Source: Paenibacillus stellifer (lineage in GTDB: Bacteria > Bacillota > Bacilli > Paenibacillales > Paenibacillaceae). Taken from it: a DNA stretch of 64,000 nucleotides. Where the stretch lies: positions 278,501 to 342,500 of the forward strand of contig NZ_CP009286.1 in the NCBI RefSeq assembly GCF_000758685.1, given 5' to 3'. Both the position numbers and the translations under genes were made by a program. This document shows, piece by piece, positions 36,714 to 46,247 of the stretch. The notes under the pieces are model-generated. The model did no database searches. It saw only the letters and a list, made by a program, of their open reading frames with translations, and was not told the DNA's origin. Every line of letters begins with the position of its first letter. Within the stretch, counting starts at the first letter, position 1.

Positions 36714-37847
36714 ATGATCATCGGAGTACCTAAGGAAATCAAGAATAACGAGAATCGTGTAGCCATTACGCCGGCAGGAGTCGTCAGCTTTGTCAAGGAA
36801 GGTCACAAGGTATTGGTCGAGCAGGGCGCGGGCCTTGGCAGCGGATTTACGGATGCGGAATACGCAGCTGCGGGAGCGGAACTGATTGCAGGCGCCGCCG
36901 ATGTATGGAGCAGCGCCGAGATGGTGATGAAGGTGAAGGAGCCGCTTGAGAGCGAATACGGCTACTTCCGTGCCGGTCTCGTTCTGTTCACTTACCTGCA
37001 TCTGGCTCCGGAGCCCGCTCTGGCGACTGCACTGAAAGAGAAAGGCGTGTTCGCAATCGGCTACGAGACGGTTACTGAAGGCCGCACTCTGCCGCTGCTG
37101 ACTCCGATGAGCGAAGTGGCTGGACGCATGTCCGTACAGCTCGGAGCCCAATTCCTGCAGAAGAACTACGGTGGACAGGGCATCCTGCTTGCCGGCGTTC
37201 CTGGTGTAAGCAGAGGCAAGGTCAGCATCATCGGCGGCGGCGTGGTCGGAACGAATGCGGCGAAGATGGCGATCGGTCTTGGAGCGGAAGTAACGATTGT
37301 TGACCTCAGCGCTGACAGACTTCGCCAGCTTGACGATATTTTCGGAGCGCAGATCAACACGCTGATCTCGAACCCGTACAACATCGCCAAAGCGGTTGCC
37401 GAAGCCGATGTGCTCGTAGGCGCTGTACTGATTCCGGGAGCCAAAGCACCGAAGCTGGTGACGGAAGAAATGGTCAAGACGATGAAGCCGGGCTCCGTTA
37501 TCGTCGACGTGGCGATCGACCAGGGCGGTATCGTCGAGACGATCGACCATGTTACTACACATGACAATCCGGTCTTCGAGAAGCATGGCGTACTGCACTA
37601 CTCCGTAGCCAACATGCCGGGCGCTGTAGCCAAGACCTCGACTATCGCTCTGACGAATGTAACCGTTCCTTACGCGCTGCAAATCGCGGGCAAGGGCGCG
37701 CTGAAAGCCGTACAGGAGAGTGAAGGCCTGCTGAACGGCGTTAACATTGCGAACGGCAAGATCACCTGTAAGGCCGTAGCTGAAGCGCTCGGCGAAGAAT
37801 GCTTTACGGTCGCTCAGGCGATGTCCCAAGAGTTCACCTTGATTTAA
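36714..37847 (+). CDS. ald: Alanine dehydrogenase
   Basis: 377 aa, complete. NAD-dependent interconversion of L-alanine with pyruvate and ammonia; in Bacillus used for alanine catabolism and sporulation. The ATG at 36714 lies nine bases after AGGAG; the ATG at 36705 abuts that site and is rejected. Signatures: [53 protein letters not shown], nucleotide site [21 protein letters not shown] and [14 protein letters not shown] PucR/AdeR-type regulator gene follows on the same strand after a terminator. Confidence 0.97.
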   Translation: MIIGVPKEIKNNENRVAITPAGVVSFVKEGHKVLVEQGAGLGSGFTDAEYAAAGAELIAGAADVWSSAEMVMKVKEPLESEYGYFRAGLVLFTYLHLAPEPALATALKEKGVFAIGYETVTEGRTLPLLTPMSEVAGRMSVQLGAQFLQKNYGGQGILLAGVPGVSRGKVSIIGGGVVGTNAAKMAIGLGAEVTIVDLSADRLRQLDDIFGAQINTLISNPYNIAKAVAEADVLVGAVLIPGAKAPKLVTEEMVKTMKPGSVIVDVAIDQGGIVETIDHVTTHDNPVFEKHGVLHYSVANMPGAVAKTSTIALTNVTVPYALQIAGKGALKAVQESEGLLNGVNIANGKITCKAVAEALGEECFTVAQAMSQEFTLI

Positions 37848-37940
37848 CACATATAGAGAGAACCCCATAAAGAGAACCCTAATATACAGAGAGAGTCCAG
37901 AGATGATCGGACGATTCCAATGAAGAGAAGGAACCCATGA

Positions 37941-37977
37941 AGAACGGCGGCCGCTATGCGGCGCTGTTCTTTTTTTC
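37941..37977 (+). terminator. Intrinsic terminator after ald
   Basis: AGAACGGCGGCCGC and GCGGCGCTGTTCT form an imperfect GC-rich stem around TAT, followed by TTTTTTT. The rest of the gap to 38182 shows no gene. Confidence 0.8.
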
Positions 37978-38182
37978 CGGGAAAAGGGGCGTTCATATCC
38001 GGAGCCTGGTCACCGGTCGGTCGCATTAACGGCCATCACGGCCCGTCGCTATATAATGATGGCAGATTTTCTGCCACGACAGCCCTTCCGGTTATAGTCA
38101 GGCCGGGGCTCGCCGTACTATAATAGAAAAACCTATTACGTACTTATAAGGTTTGGCATTCTCTGAAGGCTGGAGGGGGATT

Positions 38183-39454
38183 ATGACAGAAGCGGGCGTA
38201 TCCTTTGACCGTTTTTTTGACAATATGGAGTCACTGGCGGATGCGATCAGCGAATCGCTGCGGTCCCAGGTGACCATTGAGGACGACAATCACCATGTGG
38301 TCGGCTACAGCTCCCATCAGTTCGAGAGCGATCCGGCGCGGATTTCAACGATTATCGGCAAACGGGTGCCAGATTCGGTCATCATTGGATTGCGCAAGAA
38401 GGGAATTATGCGTCAGCTTGAAAATACCCCCCATCCCATCCGGATTCCCGGCGTGATGGAGATCGGGCTCGGCCCACGACTGGCCATGTGCATCAAGCAT
38501 CAGAAGGAAGTGCTGGGTTATATCTGGGTAGTGGATGCCGGCAATCTGGCCGAAGGCTATGCCGAGGGGATCGTGGAGCGGGCGGCATCGACCGCTGCGC
38601 GCTATCTGCTGAAGCAGCGGGGCTGGAAGAGCAAGCAGAACCAGGCGCGCGAGGATTTCTTCTGGAAGCTTCTGACTTCGCATTATGGCACAGAACAGGA
38701 TATTCGCAGGGACGCCGCCGAGGACGGCATTGATCTTCCGCGCGGGTTCTATATCGGTGTATTCGAGCCAGAGACGGACAGAATTGTAGATGAGTCGTTC
38801 CTGATGAAGTTCCGGCAGGCGGCGGGCGGTATCCCGGGCGTAACGCCGGTCTTTCTTACCACCGAGCATAACCGGGTGATCCTGCTGTTCACCCTGCAGC
38901 CGCATGTGGAAGAGTCGGAAGGCCTTTCTTCTTATATGAAGAGTATCGCCGGTCAGCTTGGCAAAAGCGAGGACTGCCGCATCTCCGGCGGCTGCAGCCT
39001 GTACTACGGAGAGTATTTGTCGGCGGCTGTTGCCTATACGGAGGCGGCGTCCATCGTTGAGATTAAGCGGCTGCTGCCTTTTCAGGCGCGGGAGCTTCTG
39101 CTGTATGAAGGTATAGGGTTCTGGGCCCATCTTCCCGCTATCATAGAACAGAAGCGAAGCCGGGGACGCCGCAGTCCGCTGCTCTATCCGCTCAAGGAGC
39201 ATGACCGTCTGCACAAGACGGACTTCGTCAAGACAATTGCCGTCTACCTGACGTTTAACGGGAATCTGAAGGAGTCCGCGTCTTTTTTGCATATCCATAC
39301 GAATACCTTGATGTACCGGCTGAACCGGATTGCGGAGATTACGGGCCGCGAGCTGAAGGATACCCATTACCGCTTCTCGATTTACCTTGATATTTTAACG
39401 GAAGAGACCCGTCAGTTGAATCAGTGGTTCGCGCAGAATGGGGCTTCGCTGTAA
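38183..39454 (+). CDS. adeR: PucR/CdaR-family transcriptional activator, probable AdeR (ald regulator)
   Basis: 423 aa. ATG at 38183 follows GGAGGGGG; the upstream TTG at 38153 is rejected. The N-terminal PucR-type sensory region is followed by a GGDEF-like degenerate domain and a C-terminal HTH_30: TIAVYLTFNGNLKESASFLHIHTNTLMYRLNRI, the family hallmark. In B. subtilis the PucR-type protein AdeR lies next to ald and activates it in response to alanine. The same arrangement here makes that assignment likely, but it rests on context and family only. Confidence 0.78.
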   Translation: MTEAGVSFDRFFDNMESLADAISESLRSQVTIEDDNHHVVGYSSHQFESDPARISTIIGKRVPDSVIIGLRKKGIMRQLENTPHPIRIPGVMEIGLGPRLAMCIKHQKEVLGYIWVVDAGNLAEGYAEGIVERAASTAARYLLKQRGWKSKQNQAREDFFWKLLTSHYGTEQDIRRDAAEDGIDLPRGFYIGVFEPETDRIVDESFLMKFRQAAGGIPGVTPVFLTTEHNRVILLFTLQPHVEESEGLSSYMKSIAGQLGKSEDCRISGGCSLYYGEYLSAAVAYTEAASIVEIKRLLPFQARELLLYEGIGFWAHLPAIIEQKRSRGRRSPLLYPLKEHDRLHKTDFVKTIAVYLTFNGNLKESASFLHIHTNTLMYRLNRIAEITGRELKDTHYRFSIYLDILTEETRQLNQWFAQNGASL

Positions 39455-39680
39455 AAATATGCGCAATAACGCGCCTCGATGGGCAACCTGCCTCTTTTAC
39501 ATGTAGGGTATGTGTCATGTGTGGCGGATTCAAGCTACTGGTGGAAGAAAATCTATACATGAATGTCACATAAAAATACTCCCTCCGGGTCAATCTTATT
39601 ACATTCTGTACAATGAAATGAGAGGATACGGGCCGTAACATAGAGTTGAGGTATGACTAAGACTGGACGGAGGAGATCGA

Positions 39681-40910
39681 ATGCAGACGCAAAACATTTT
39701 CGTTAACGGAGCCCGTCTCAAGGAAACTATAGAGGCCTTTGCCGATTTCGGACGCACGCCCGCGAACGGGGTAACCCGGCTGTGCTTCAGCGAAGAGGAT
39801 ATCAAGGTGCGGGACTACTTCCGCTCCTGCTGCGAGAGTCTGGGCATGACCGTCAAGGTGGATGATATGGGTTGTATGTACGCAACGCTTGAGGGTACCG
39901 AGGATAAGCCTCCGATTGTGATGGGCTCCCATCTGGATACGGTGGTCAAAGGCGGCCGTTTCGACGGTGTGCTCGGTGTTATCACGGGTCTTGAGGTGGT
40001 TCGGACGCTCGTGGATCACGGCATCAAGCCGAAGATTCCGGTCACCGTCATGAACTTTACGAATGAAGAAGGCGCCCGGTTCGAGCCGTCCATGATGGCT
40101 TCCGGCGTGCTGTCGGGCAAGTTCGATAAGGATGCCATGCTGAAGAGCAAGGACCGGGAAGGCGTAGCCTTCGGCGAAGCGCTGGAAGCCAGCGGCTATC
40201 AAGGCGACGAGAGCAACCGCATCAAGGAAGCTTCGGCTTATCTGGAGCTGCACATCGAACAAGGGCCTGTCCTTGAAAAAGAAGGCCTGTCGATCGGGCT
40301 GGTCGACTGCGTTGTTGGCATGGTCTGCTACGAGATCGAAGTGACCGGGGAATCGAATCATGCCGGTACGACGCCGATGGATATGCGGAATGATGCTTTC
40401 TTCACCGCAACCGACTTGGTGGCGGAGCTGCGGAGCAAGCTGGGCGGTCTGGACTCCGAGCTGGTGTTCACAATGGGCCGGGTCAATGTCTATCCCAATG
40501 TGCATACGGTCATTCCGAACAAGGTCGTGTTCACAGTCGAGGCGCGTCACAAGGATGAATCGGTGATCGAGGAAGTGGTGAGGATCATTAACGGACTTCC
40601 TGAATCCCTTGGCGGCTGCGAGGTGAGTAAGAAGAAGCTGTGGGGCCGGGATACAGTCTGGTTCGATGAACGGGTGTGCGGAGCTGTTGAGAAGGCGGCT
40701 GAGACGCTCGGTTATTCCTCCAGGAAAATGGCCAGCGGCGCCGGACATGACGCCCAGTTCGTCGCCAGCTACCTGCCGTCGGCAATGATCTTCGTGCCCA
40801 GCGTACGGGGGAAGAGCCACTGCGAAGAGGAATTTACACCGTACGAAGATTGTGAAAAAGGCGTTAACGTCATGCTGGATACCGTGCTGACTCTGCTGGC
40901 TGAAGCCTGA
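39681..40910 (+). CDS. M20-family Zn amidase / N-carbamoyl-L-amino acid hydrolase
   Basis: 409 aa, normal for the hydantoinase/carbamoylase group. Hydrolyses N-carbamoyl amino acids, ureidoglycolate/allantoate-like or beta-ureido substrates. Metal and dimer motifs are in order: GSHLDTVVKGGRFDGVLGV, FTNEEGARFEPSMMASGV, ELHIEQGPVLE, ESNHAGTTPMDMRNDA, SGAGHDAQF and FVPSVRGKSHCEEEFT. GGAGGAGATCGA precedes the ATG. Apparently monocistronic, with its own strong terminator. It lies after a PucR-type regulator gene, and that family also controls purine/allantoin use; this could hint at a role in ureide metabolism. Confidence 0.9.
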   Translation: MQTQNIFVNGARLKETIEAFADFGRTPANGVTRLCFSEEDIKVRDYFRSCCESLGMTVKVDDMGCMYATLEGTEDKPPIVMGSHLDTVVKGGRFDGVLGVITGLEVVRTLVDHGIKPKIPVTVMNFTNEEGARFEPSMMASGVLSGKFDKDAMLKSKDREGVAFGEALEASGYQGDESNRIKEASAYLELHIEQGPVLEKEGLSIGLVDCVVGMVCYEIEVTGESNHAGTTPMDMRNDAFFTATDLVAELRSKLGGLDSELVFTMGRVNVYPNVHTVIPNKVVFTVEARHKDESVIEEVVRIINGLPESLGGCEVSKKKLWGRDTVWFDERVCGAVEKAAETLGYSSRKMASGAGHDAQFVASYLPSAMIFVPSVRGKSHCEEEFTPYEDCEKGVNVMLDTVLTLLAEA

Positions 40911-40985
40911 GCAGCCTGAACAGCGTGAACGAAACGTAATGAAAGACTCGCTTCCTCGAATACAATAGAAACGACAGGCAGGTTA

Positions 40986-41037
40986 AAAAAGCGGCCGCTT
41001 CCGTATGGGATAAGAATCCCGGAAGCGGCCGCTTTTT
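40986..41037 (+). terminator. Strong intrinsic terminator after the amidase gene
   Basis: 18-bp perfect stem: AAAAAGCGGCCGCTTCCG at 40986-41003 with its complement at 41020-41037, loop about 16 nt containing GGGA/TCCC. Usable in both directions. Confidence 0.92.
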
Positions 41038-41090
41038 CATGTATGGGGAGATGATATAGCGAAACAGGAGGCTGCCCTGGTATGAACGCC

Positions 41091-41126
41091 AAAAACCCGG
41101 CAAGGATTTCTCCTTGCCGGGTTTTT
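41091..41126 (-). terminator. Strong intrinsic terminator of the SLH protease gene
   Basis: 16-bp perfect stem AAAAACCCGGCAAGGA / TCCTTGCCGGGTTTTT with loop TTTC, 18 bp past the protease stop codon. Confidence 0.93.
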
Positions 41127-41143
41127 CTAGAGATTAGCGGGAA

Positions 41144-44100
41144 TTACTCAGACAGATTAGCTTTGACCAGCAGCTGATGCAGGGCTACAGCGATGGTCTC
41201 GCGGGTTGCCGGAGCCTTCGGATTGAAGGCCGAACCCGAATCGCTGCTCAGGATGCCTGCGGCAGTCAGCGTTTGAATGCTGTCCTTAGCATAGCTAGCA
41301 ACTTGGGCGCTGTCGCTGTAAGGCGTGAAGGACGGATTGGACGGAGTCAGTTTGATTCCGGCCAGCTTCACGGCGCGATCCAGAATCGCAGCCATTTCTT
41401 GACGGGATACGCTCGCGGTAGGTGCGAACTTGCCGCCTCCTACACCGAGAATCAATCCAGCCTTGGAAGCAGCGGCTACATCGCCTGCGTACCAGCTAGT
41501 GGCGCTGACGTCAGTGAAGGAAGCCGTGGCGTCAGTGCGAAGACCAAGTGCGCGAACCAGAATAGCTGTGAATTCGGCGCGGGTCAGGTTGCTCTTCGGC
41601 GAGAATGTTGTAGCCGAAGTGCCTTGGAAGATCAGCTTGTTCGCCAGAGCTTGAATGTCGGAAGCGGCCGGAGAGTTCGCGATATCCGTGAACGCTGCCG
41701 GGCGGCTAACAGCGGCATAAGTCGAGAAGCCCGGACGGCTTACCGTAACCAGGGTTGTTCCGTCGGCCTGAGCCTTGAATACGGAACCTACCGGAGTGAT
41801 CTTGCCATTCTCTTCGAAGAGAACGCCGGCCGTATTGGCTTTAATGTCACCAGGAACGGTGAAGGATCTCTTGATGAATGTGTTGTTCGGTACAGTCAGA
41901 TAGGTGCTGCCAGTTGCCGTAGTCCAGCTTGCTTCAAAGGATACCGGCGTGCCGATAACCGTCGAGCCTGCCGAAGCCGCTGTGAACTTGGCAGATGACC
42001 CTGCAGCCGGAGTCACACTGAGGCTCAGGGATGCGCCTGCCGGGCTATTCTTCAGCAGAGATACCGGCAAGGATACAGCCGAATCCTTCGTGCTCACGAT
42101 GATCTTCGTGTCGGAAGTCAGCGCTGCGAGCTTCGCCACCTGGTCCGCTGTCAGGCTCAGTACAGCCGGGCCTGTTACCGATGGAACCGAGATGAGGATA
42201 GCATTCTGAGCAGATGTTGCGCCAGCCAAAGCGGTTGTCAGCGTAGTGTCGGCAACTGTCAGGTTGGTTACGCCGTTCTGAGTCGTGATCGTCGGATTAA
42301 CCGTTACCTGCTTGGCTCCTTGATCAACAACCGCTGTTCCTGCCGGGCTGGTTGTTACAGTAGTTGTATCGGTTCCGCCAGTTGAGGAACCGCCGCCAGT
42401 GCTGCCGCCGCCGGAGATATAATCACCGGAAACGAGCAGGGCAGTATAACCGCTGTAATAGTCATCCTTATACGGATCAATTCTTACGGGTACTGTGGTA
42501 TTGTCTTCGACTGGGGCCGCGATAACGGCGATTTTATAAGTGCCGTCAGTCAGTGTGGCTACTGCCGGTGAACCGTCCGCATTCAGAATTGGATAACCTT
42601 TGCTGTCATACGGATGATAGGTGGTACCTACGACTGTTGAATATTGTCCAGGCTGGAAGCTGGTTTTAGGTTCTCCGGTTGTTTGCGCCGTATAGTAGCC
42701 CAGAGTCTTGTCATTAAGACCGATAACGTCAACTTCATAATAGTTTACATCTTCGGCTGTGAGCTTGAAGGAGAGTGGCGTCGAATCATTGGTGCCCAGG
42801 ATTTTCTTACCCAGAGCCAGTTCTTGAACACCGGCTCCCCAATCAGGCTGTTCGGTGCCGATGTTCACGACAAATGGCAGGTGCAGGTCTGGTTGTCCGG
42901 CAGATTTGAGCGTTACTTGTCCTTCATAGGTTGCACCTTCTTCAGCGTTGGCACCGACACCCAATGTAAGGGTAAATGGTGTTGCTGTACCTGCCGCAGC
43001 AGTGATTTCGCTTTGACCAAGCTCTGCAGTAATACCGGAAGGCTGAGCGCCATGCCAGTCAATTGTTGCCGAGTAGGTTAGGCTAGAGCCGCCCGTATTC
43101 TTCAACTGCAAATTCTTGACTGCAGATGCGCCTGCCGACATCAGACCGAAGCTGGCGGAATCATTGTAGTTAATGATGCTCTGGGGCTGGAAGTTCTTGT
43201 CCAGAATGCTGATTGGCTCTACCGATTGCAACAGGGTGCTCGTCTTGATGGCATTCTCAACGTTGGCCCGTCCTGGACCTTGGATATACACGTCGTAGAA
43301 ATTATCACCTTCATCGCCGATCACATCTGCCGTGTTGGCCAGGGCTGCGCGAATGTCGAACGGAGACCAGTTCGGATGCGCTTGTTTAATCAGCAGAGCA
43401 AGACCTGCGACGTGAGGAGTCGCCATACTGGTGCCGCTGATCCGGTTGTAAGCTTCAGCGTAGGAGGCGTTTTCGTCGTATTTGCCGTATGCCGGCCATG
43501 TCGACAGAATGCCTACGCCTGGAGCCACAATATCCGGTTTGATGCTGAGCGAGCCGTCGACGTTAGGGCCCCAGGAAGTAAAGCTGGCAGGGACATCGCC
43601 TTCGGAGAAGCCCGGATTGTAGTTGGAATCGAAAGTGAAGTACACGGGTTTGTTCTCATTGGCTAGAATCGCTCTGGCCAATGCGCGTCCATCTTTACCT
43701 TTCATGTCGAATGTCGGGATGTAATCAAATCCGTCTCCGATAGTGGAATTGATGTAGCCATCGCGGTTAGCGATGCTGTCCCGCAAATCGGCGTTATGGT
43801 TCCCGTCTGTGTTGCCGTTAAATACGACAACAGCTCTGGCACCGTGTGCCTTGGCATTGGCGATTTTATCGACAAAAGCCAGCTCGCCGCGGGAGACGAG
43901 GACGATTGCTCCGTCGACATCAGCAGTCTTATAATCTTCATCCGCACCCAGATCGGCGTAGACGACCGGAACCGGATCAGGTCCGATAATGGATGCAAAA
44001 TCTTCTTTCGCGATTTTCCATGCCATTGCGTTAACATCATTGTAAGTTGCATAGGTGGCGGTGCTGACCGAGGCGTCTTCGATCTCCACTTTGAGATGAT

Positions 44101-45259
44101 TGGAGAAAGTCTTGGTCGGGCTTGTTACCGCGCCTACGGAGATCGCCAGCTGGGATACCGCCGGGGAGCCAAGAGTGAAATACCCCGGTCCTGCGTTGCC
44201 GTTGGCGATAACAGCCACGACTCCGGACAGAACAGCATTGTTGATGGCGATGGAGTCGGGAGAGTTGACATCCTTCTCTGCATCGGAACCAAGCGAGAGG
44301 TTGATGACGTCCATGCCGTCCTTCACCGCACGTTCAATACCGTCGATAACCTGTGCGGAAGAACCGGAGGAAGTGCTGGGATCGTCAAGATTGCGTCCCA
44401 GTACTTTATAGGCATAGAGCTCGGCGTCGGGAGCTACGCCTTTCTGGGCGATATCGCCAGTTCTGTTCTCGAACTGGCCAATGATGGTACCGGCGACATG
44501 AGTGCCGTGATAAGTGCCTTCGTAACCTGTACCGTAAACATCGTCCTCAACGGAAATCGGAGCCTCTTCGTAGGGGTCGTTGTCATTGTAGAAAGAGTCC
44601 CATCCGCCTTTATACGCCGGGGCGATGTCAGGATGCTTATAATCGACGCCCGTATCAATAACGCCAACCTTCAGGCCAGCGCCCGTATAGCTATTCGCCC
44701 ATGCCCAGGTTGCATGGATCTGATCCAGAGGAGCGCTATCGTTTTGCGGAGTGGTACTTTCGTCCACTGCCTCATCGGGAATCGTGTACCAGGTGCTGTT
44801 CTCATAGATGGATTTGACGCCCGAGATTTCGGCAAGCTCTGGGACTTCATTAGCAGGAATTGTAACCTCAAAGCCATTCAACACCGTATCGTATTGATAG
44901 TTGACTTTAAGGTTCAGACCTTCGTTTTTGGCTTTGCTTAGGACGTCGGATTGCTGGCTTACTACCGCAGACTCAGTTGATGCTTTGGCGAGAGAAGAGA
45001 ATCCTTCCTTTGCAGCGTATTGACCAACGGCAGCCGGTTGTCCGCTCAGTTGGACGATAACCCGTACTTTTTTGGAAGAAGAAGTATCAATCTTTGGAGA
45101 AACATAAACTTGTGCTGCTTGAATTACTGAGATGCTGTTCTTAACTGACTGCGATTGCAAGCCTTCGGCCGCGAAGGCCGCGCCCGGTATAGTTCCGGCT
45201 GTTACTCCCAAAGCCAGAGCTGCCACGGACAGCTTACGTGTAAGTTTGCCCCACTCCAA
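41144..45259 (-). CDS. SLH-anchored S8 subtilisin-like serine protease
   Basis: About 1371 aa surface protease. TTG at 45259 follows GGGAGGG; it leads directly into a signal peptide (KLTRKLSVAALALGVTAGTI, cut near AFA-AE). An upstream in-frame ATG (45361) adds residues with no signal and no RBS. An I9-like propeptide (about 40-170, VRVIVQLSGQPAAVGQY) precedes the S8 domain. The triad is Asp202 (VIDTGVD), His254 (HGTHVAG) and Ser611 (SGTSMATPHVAG). A PA domain is inserted between His and Ser (DLGADEDYKTADVDGAIVLVSRGELAF). Then Fn3-like/NEW3-like beta domains, a Gly/Ser/Thr linker (STGGGSSTGGTDTTT), a beta-rich region and three SLH repeats (about 1190-1371). Likely held on wall polysaccharide and used for protein degradation or surface maturation. 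Confidence 0.94.
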   Translation of the reverse strand: MEWGKLTRKLSVAALALGVTAGTIPGAAFAAEGLQSQSVKNSISVIQAAQVYVSPKIDTSSSKKVRVIVQLSGQPAAVGQYAAKEGFSSLAKASTESAVVSQQSDVLSKAKNEGLNLKVNYQYDTVLNGFEVTIPANEVPELAEISGVKSIYENSTWYTIPDEAVDESTTPQNDSAPLDQIHATWAWANSYTGAGLKVGVIDTGVDYKHPDIAPAYKGGWDSFYNDNDPYEEAPISVEDDVYGTGYEGTYHGTHVAGTIIGQFENRTGDIAQKGVAPDAELYAYKVLGRNLDDPSTSSGSSAQVIDGIERAVKDGMDVINLSLGSDAEKDVNSPDSIAINNAVLSGVVAVIANGNAGPGYFTLGSPAVSQLAISVGAVTSPTKTFSNHLKVEIEDASVSTATYATYNDVNAMAWKIAKEDFASIIGPDPVPVVYADLGADEDYKTADVDGAIVLVSRGELAFVDKIANAKAHGARAVVVFNGNTDGNHNADLRDSIANRDGYINSTIGDGFDYIPTFDMKGKDGRALARAILANENKPVYFTFDSNYNPGFSEGDVPASFTSWGPNVDGSLSIKPDIVAPGVGILSTWPAYGKYDENASYAEAYNRISGTSMATPHVAGLALLIKQAHPNWSPFDIRAALANTADVIGDEGDNFYDVYIQGPGRANVENAIKTSTLLQSVEPISILDKNFQPQSIINYNDSASFGLMSAGASAVKNLQLKNTGGSSLTYSATIDWHGAQPSGITAELGQSEITAAAGTATPFTLTLGVGANAEEGATYEGQVTLKSAGQPDLHLPFVVNIGTEQPDWGAGVQELALGKKILGTNDSTPLSFKLTAEDVNYYEVDVIGLNDKTLGYYTAQTTGEPKTSFQPGQYSTVVGTTYHPYDSKGYPILNADGSPAVATLTDGTYKIAVIAAPVEDNTTVPVRIDPYKDDYYSGYTALLVSGDYISGGGSTGGGSSTGGTDTTTVTTSPAGTAVVDQGAKQVTVNPTITTQNGVTNLTVADTTLTTALAGATSAQNAILISVPSVTGPAVLSLTADQVAKLAALTSDTKIIVSTKDSAVSLPVSLLKNSPAGASLSLSVTPAAGSSAKFTAASAGSTVIGTPVSFEASWTTATGSTYLTVPNNTFIKRSFTVPGDIKANTAGVLFEENGKITPVGSVFKAQADGTTLVTVSRPGFSTYAAVSRPAAFTDIANSPAASDIQALANKLIFQGTSATTFSPKSNLTRAEFTAILVRALGLRTDATASFTDVSATSWYAGDVAAASKAGLILGVGGGKFAPTASVSRQEMAAILDRAVKLAGIKLTPSNPSFTPYSDSAQVASYAKDSIQTLTAAGILSSDSGSAFNPKAPATRETIAVALHQLLVKANLSE

Positions 45260-45857
45260 AAAAATCCCTCCCGAATGTTTGTGTGAATAGATGAGCCTAC
45301 CAGCCCGGGTGAATGAATTATGTAGAATTCTCCTTCCTATTAATTCTATTTCTATCTCCACCTTGGATAGTAGGAAAAAAGATTAAGAAGATTTTACCAT
45401 CGGTTAATTGTAAAATCCAGAAGAAAATTCGAGATTTGTGAAAAATATAACTCACTATGTAATATAGATGGAAAGAAATGATGGAATTTAAAGGTTTAAT
45501 GCTGAAAGATCTAGCAATATTTATGCGCAGGGTCATAGAGAGATTGAGGGAAAGATCTGATTCAAAGAGAGATAGGTTAGGTTGTCTGCCATATTCAAAG
45601 AATAAATGGAATCTACGAACATATTTTGGAATCTAAATAGGAATATGCGTTCTCGGGAAAAGCTGCAGCGTTAATATCCGGATAAATTTTTATGCCGATT
45701 TAGGTAAAAGGAAATTCCTAAGCTGCAGGTTTTCGTAAATAGCCGCAATATAGACGGAATGCTCGGCTGCACTTAATCCAATTCAACGTGAAAAAAAGTG
45801 TGCAGGATGGGTAAAGTAACAGTACGGACCTGAACGGTTCCGGAAGGAGGGAGACAC
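45260..45857. other. A+T-rich intergenic region
   Basis: About 600 bp between divergent protease and GNAT genes. It must contain both promoters, but no convincing -35/-10 pair, repeat, RNA or small gene was identified. The stretch 45400-45680 is markedly A+T-rich. Confidence 0.5.
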
Positions 45858-46157
45858 ATGGACAACAGGGAGACCGAAGAGATCGGTGTCATTTACAAGG
45901 AACGGAATGCCTTTGTCATCCGCACGGAGGAAGGGCCAATCGGCGAAATCACGTACATTCCCAAGGACGAGCATACCTGGGTGGCGGATCATACTTATGT
46001 GGCGCCGCACTACCGGGGAGGCAATATAGCCCAGCGTCTGCTTAAGCGTCTGGCAGAGGAGGCGCGGGCGGAGGGAGCCAAGATCATTCCCCAATGCTCT
46101 TATGTCGGCGTTCAGTTCAGACGAAATCCCGAATATGAAGATGTGTGGAAACACTAG
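45858..46157 (+). CDS. Small GNAT-like N-acetyltransferase (YidJ/PF14542 type)
   Basis: 99 aa, one-domain short GNAT. GGAAGGAGGGAGACAC precedes the ATG. The fold core is FVIRTEEGPIGEITYIPKDEHTWVADHTYVAPHYRGGNIAQRLLKRLAEEARAEG, with the acetyl-CoA-binding RGGNIAQRLL, then KIIPQCSYV (Cys) and a C-terminal FRRNPEYEDVW. Members are mostly uncharacterised. Monocistronic, with a bidirectional terminator after it. Confidence 0.9.
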   Translation: MDNRETEEIGVIYKERNAFVIRTEEGPIGEITYIPKDEHTWVADHTYVAPHYRGGNIAQRLLKRLAEEARAEGAKIIPQCSYVGVQFRRNPEYEDVWKH

Positions 46158-46196
46158 CCTGTGAGATCCGGTGAAGACCGCTGATACAGTTGGAAA

Positions 46197-46229
46197 AAGC
46201 CATGCTCCGCCTTAAATGGAGCATGGCTT
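46197..46229. terminator. Bidirectional terminator
   Basis: 12-bp stem AAGCCATGCTCC / GGAGCATGGCTT with a 9-nt loop, between the convergent GNAT and SNF2 genes. Confidence 0.85.
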
Positions 46230-46247
46230 CTGTGGTTCCGAATACAC

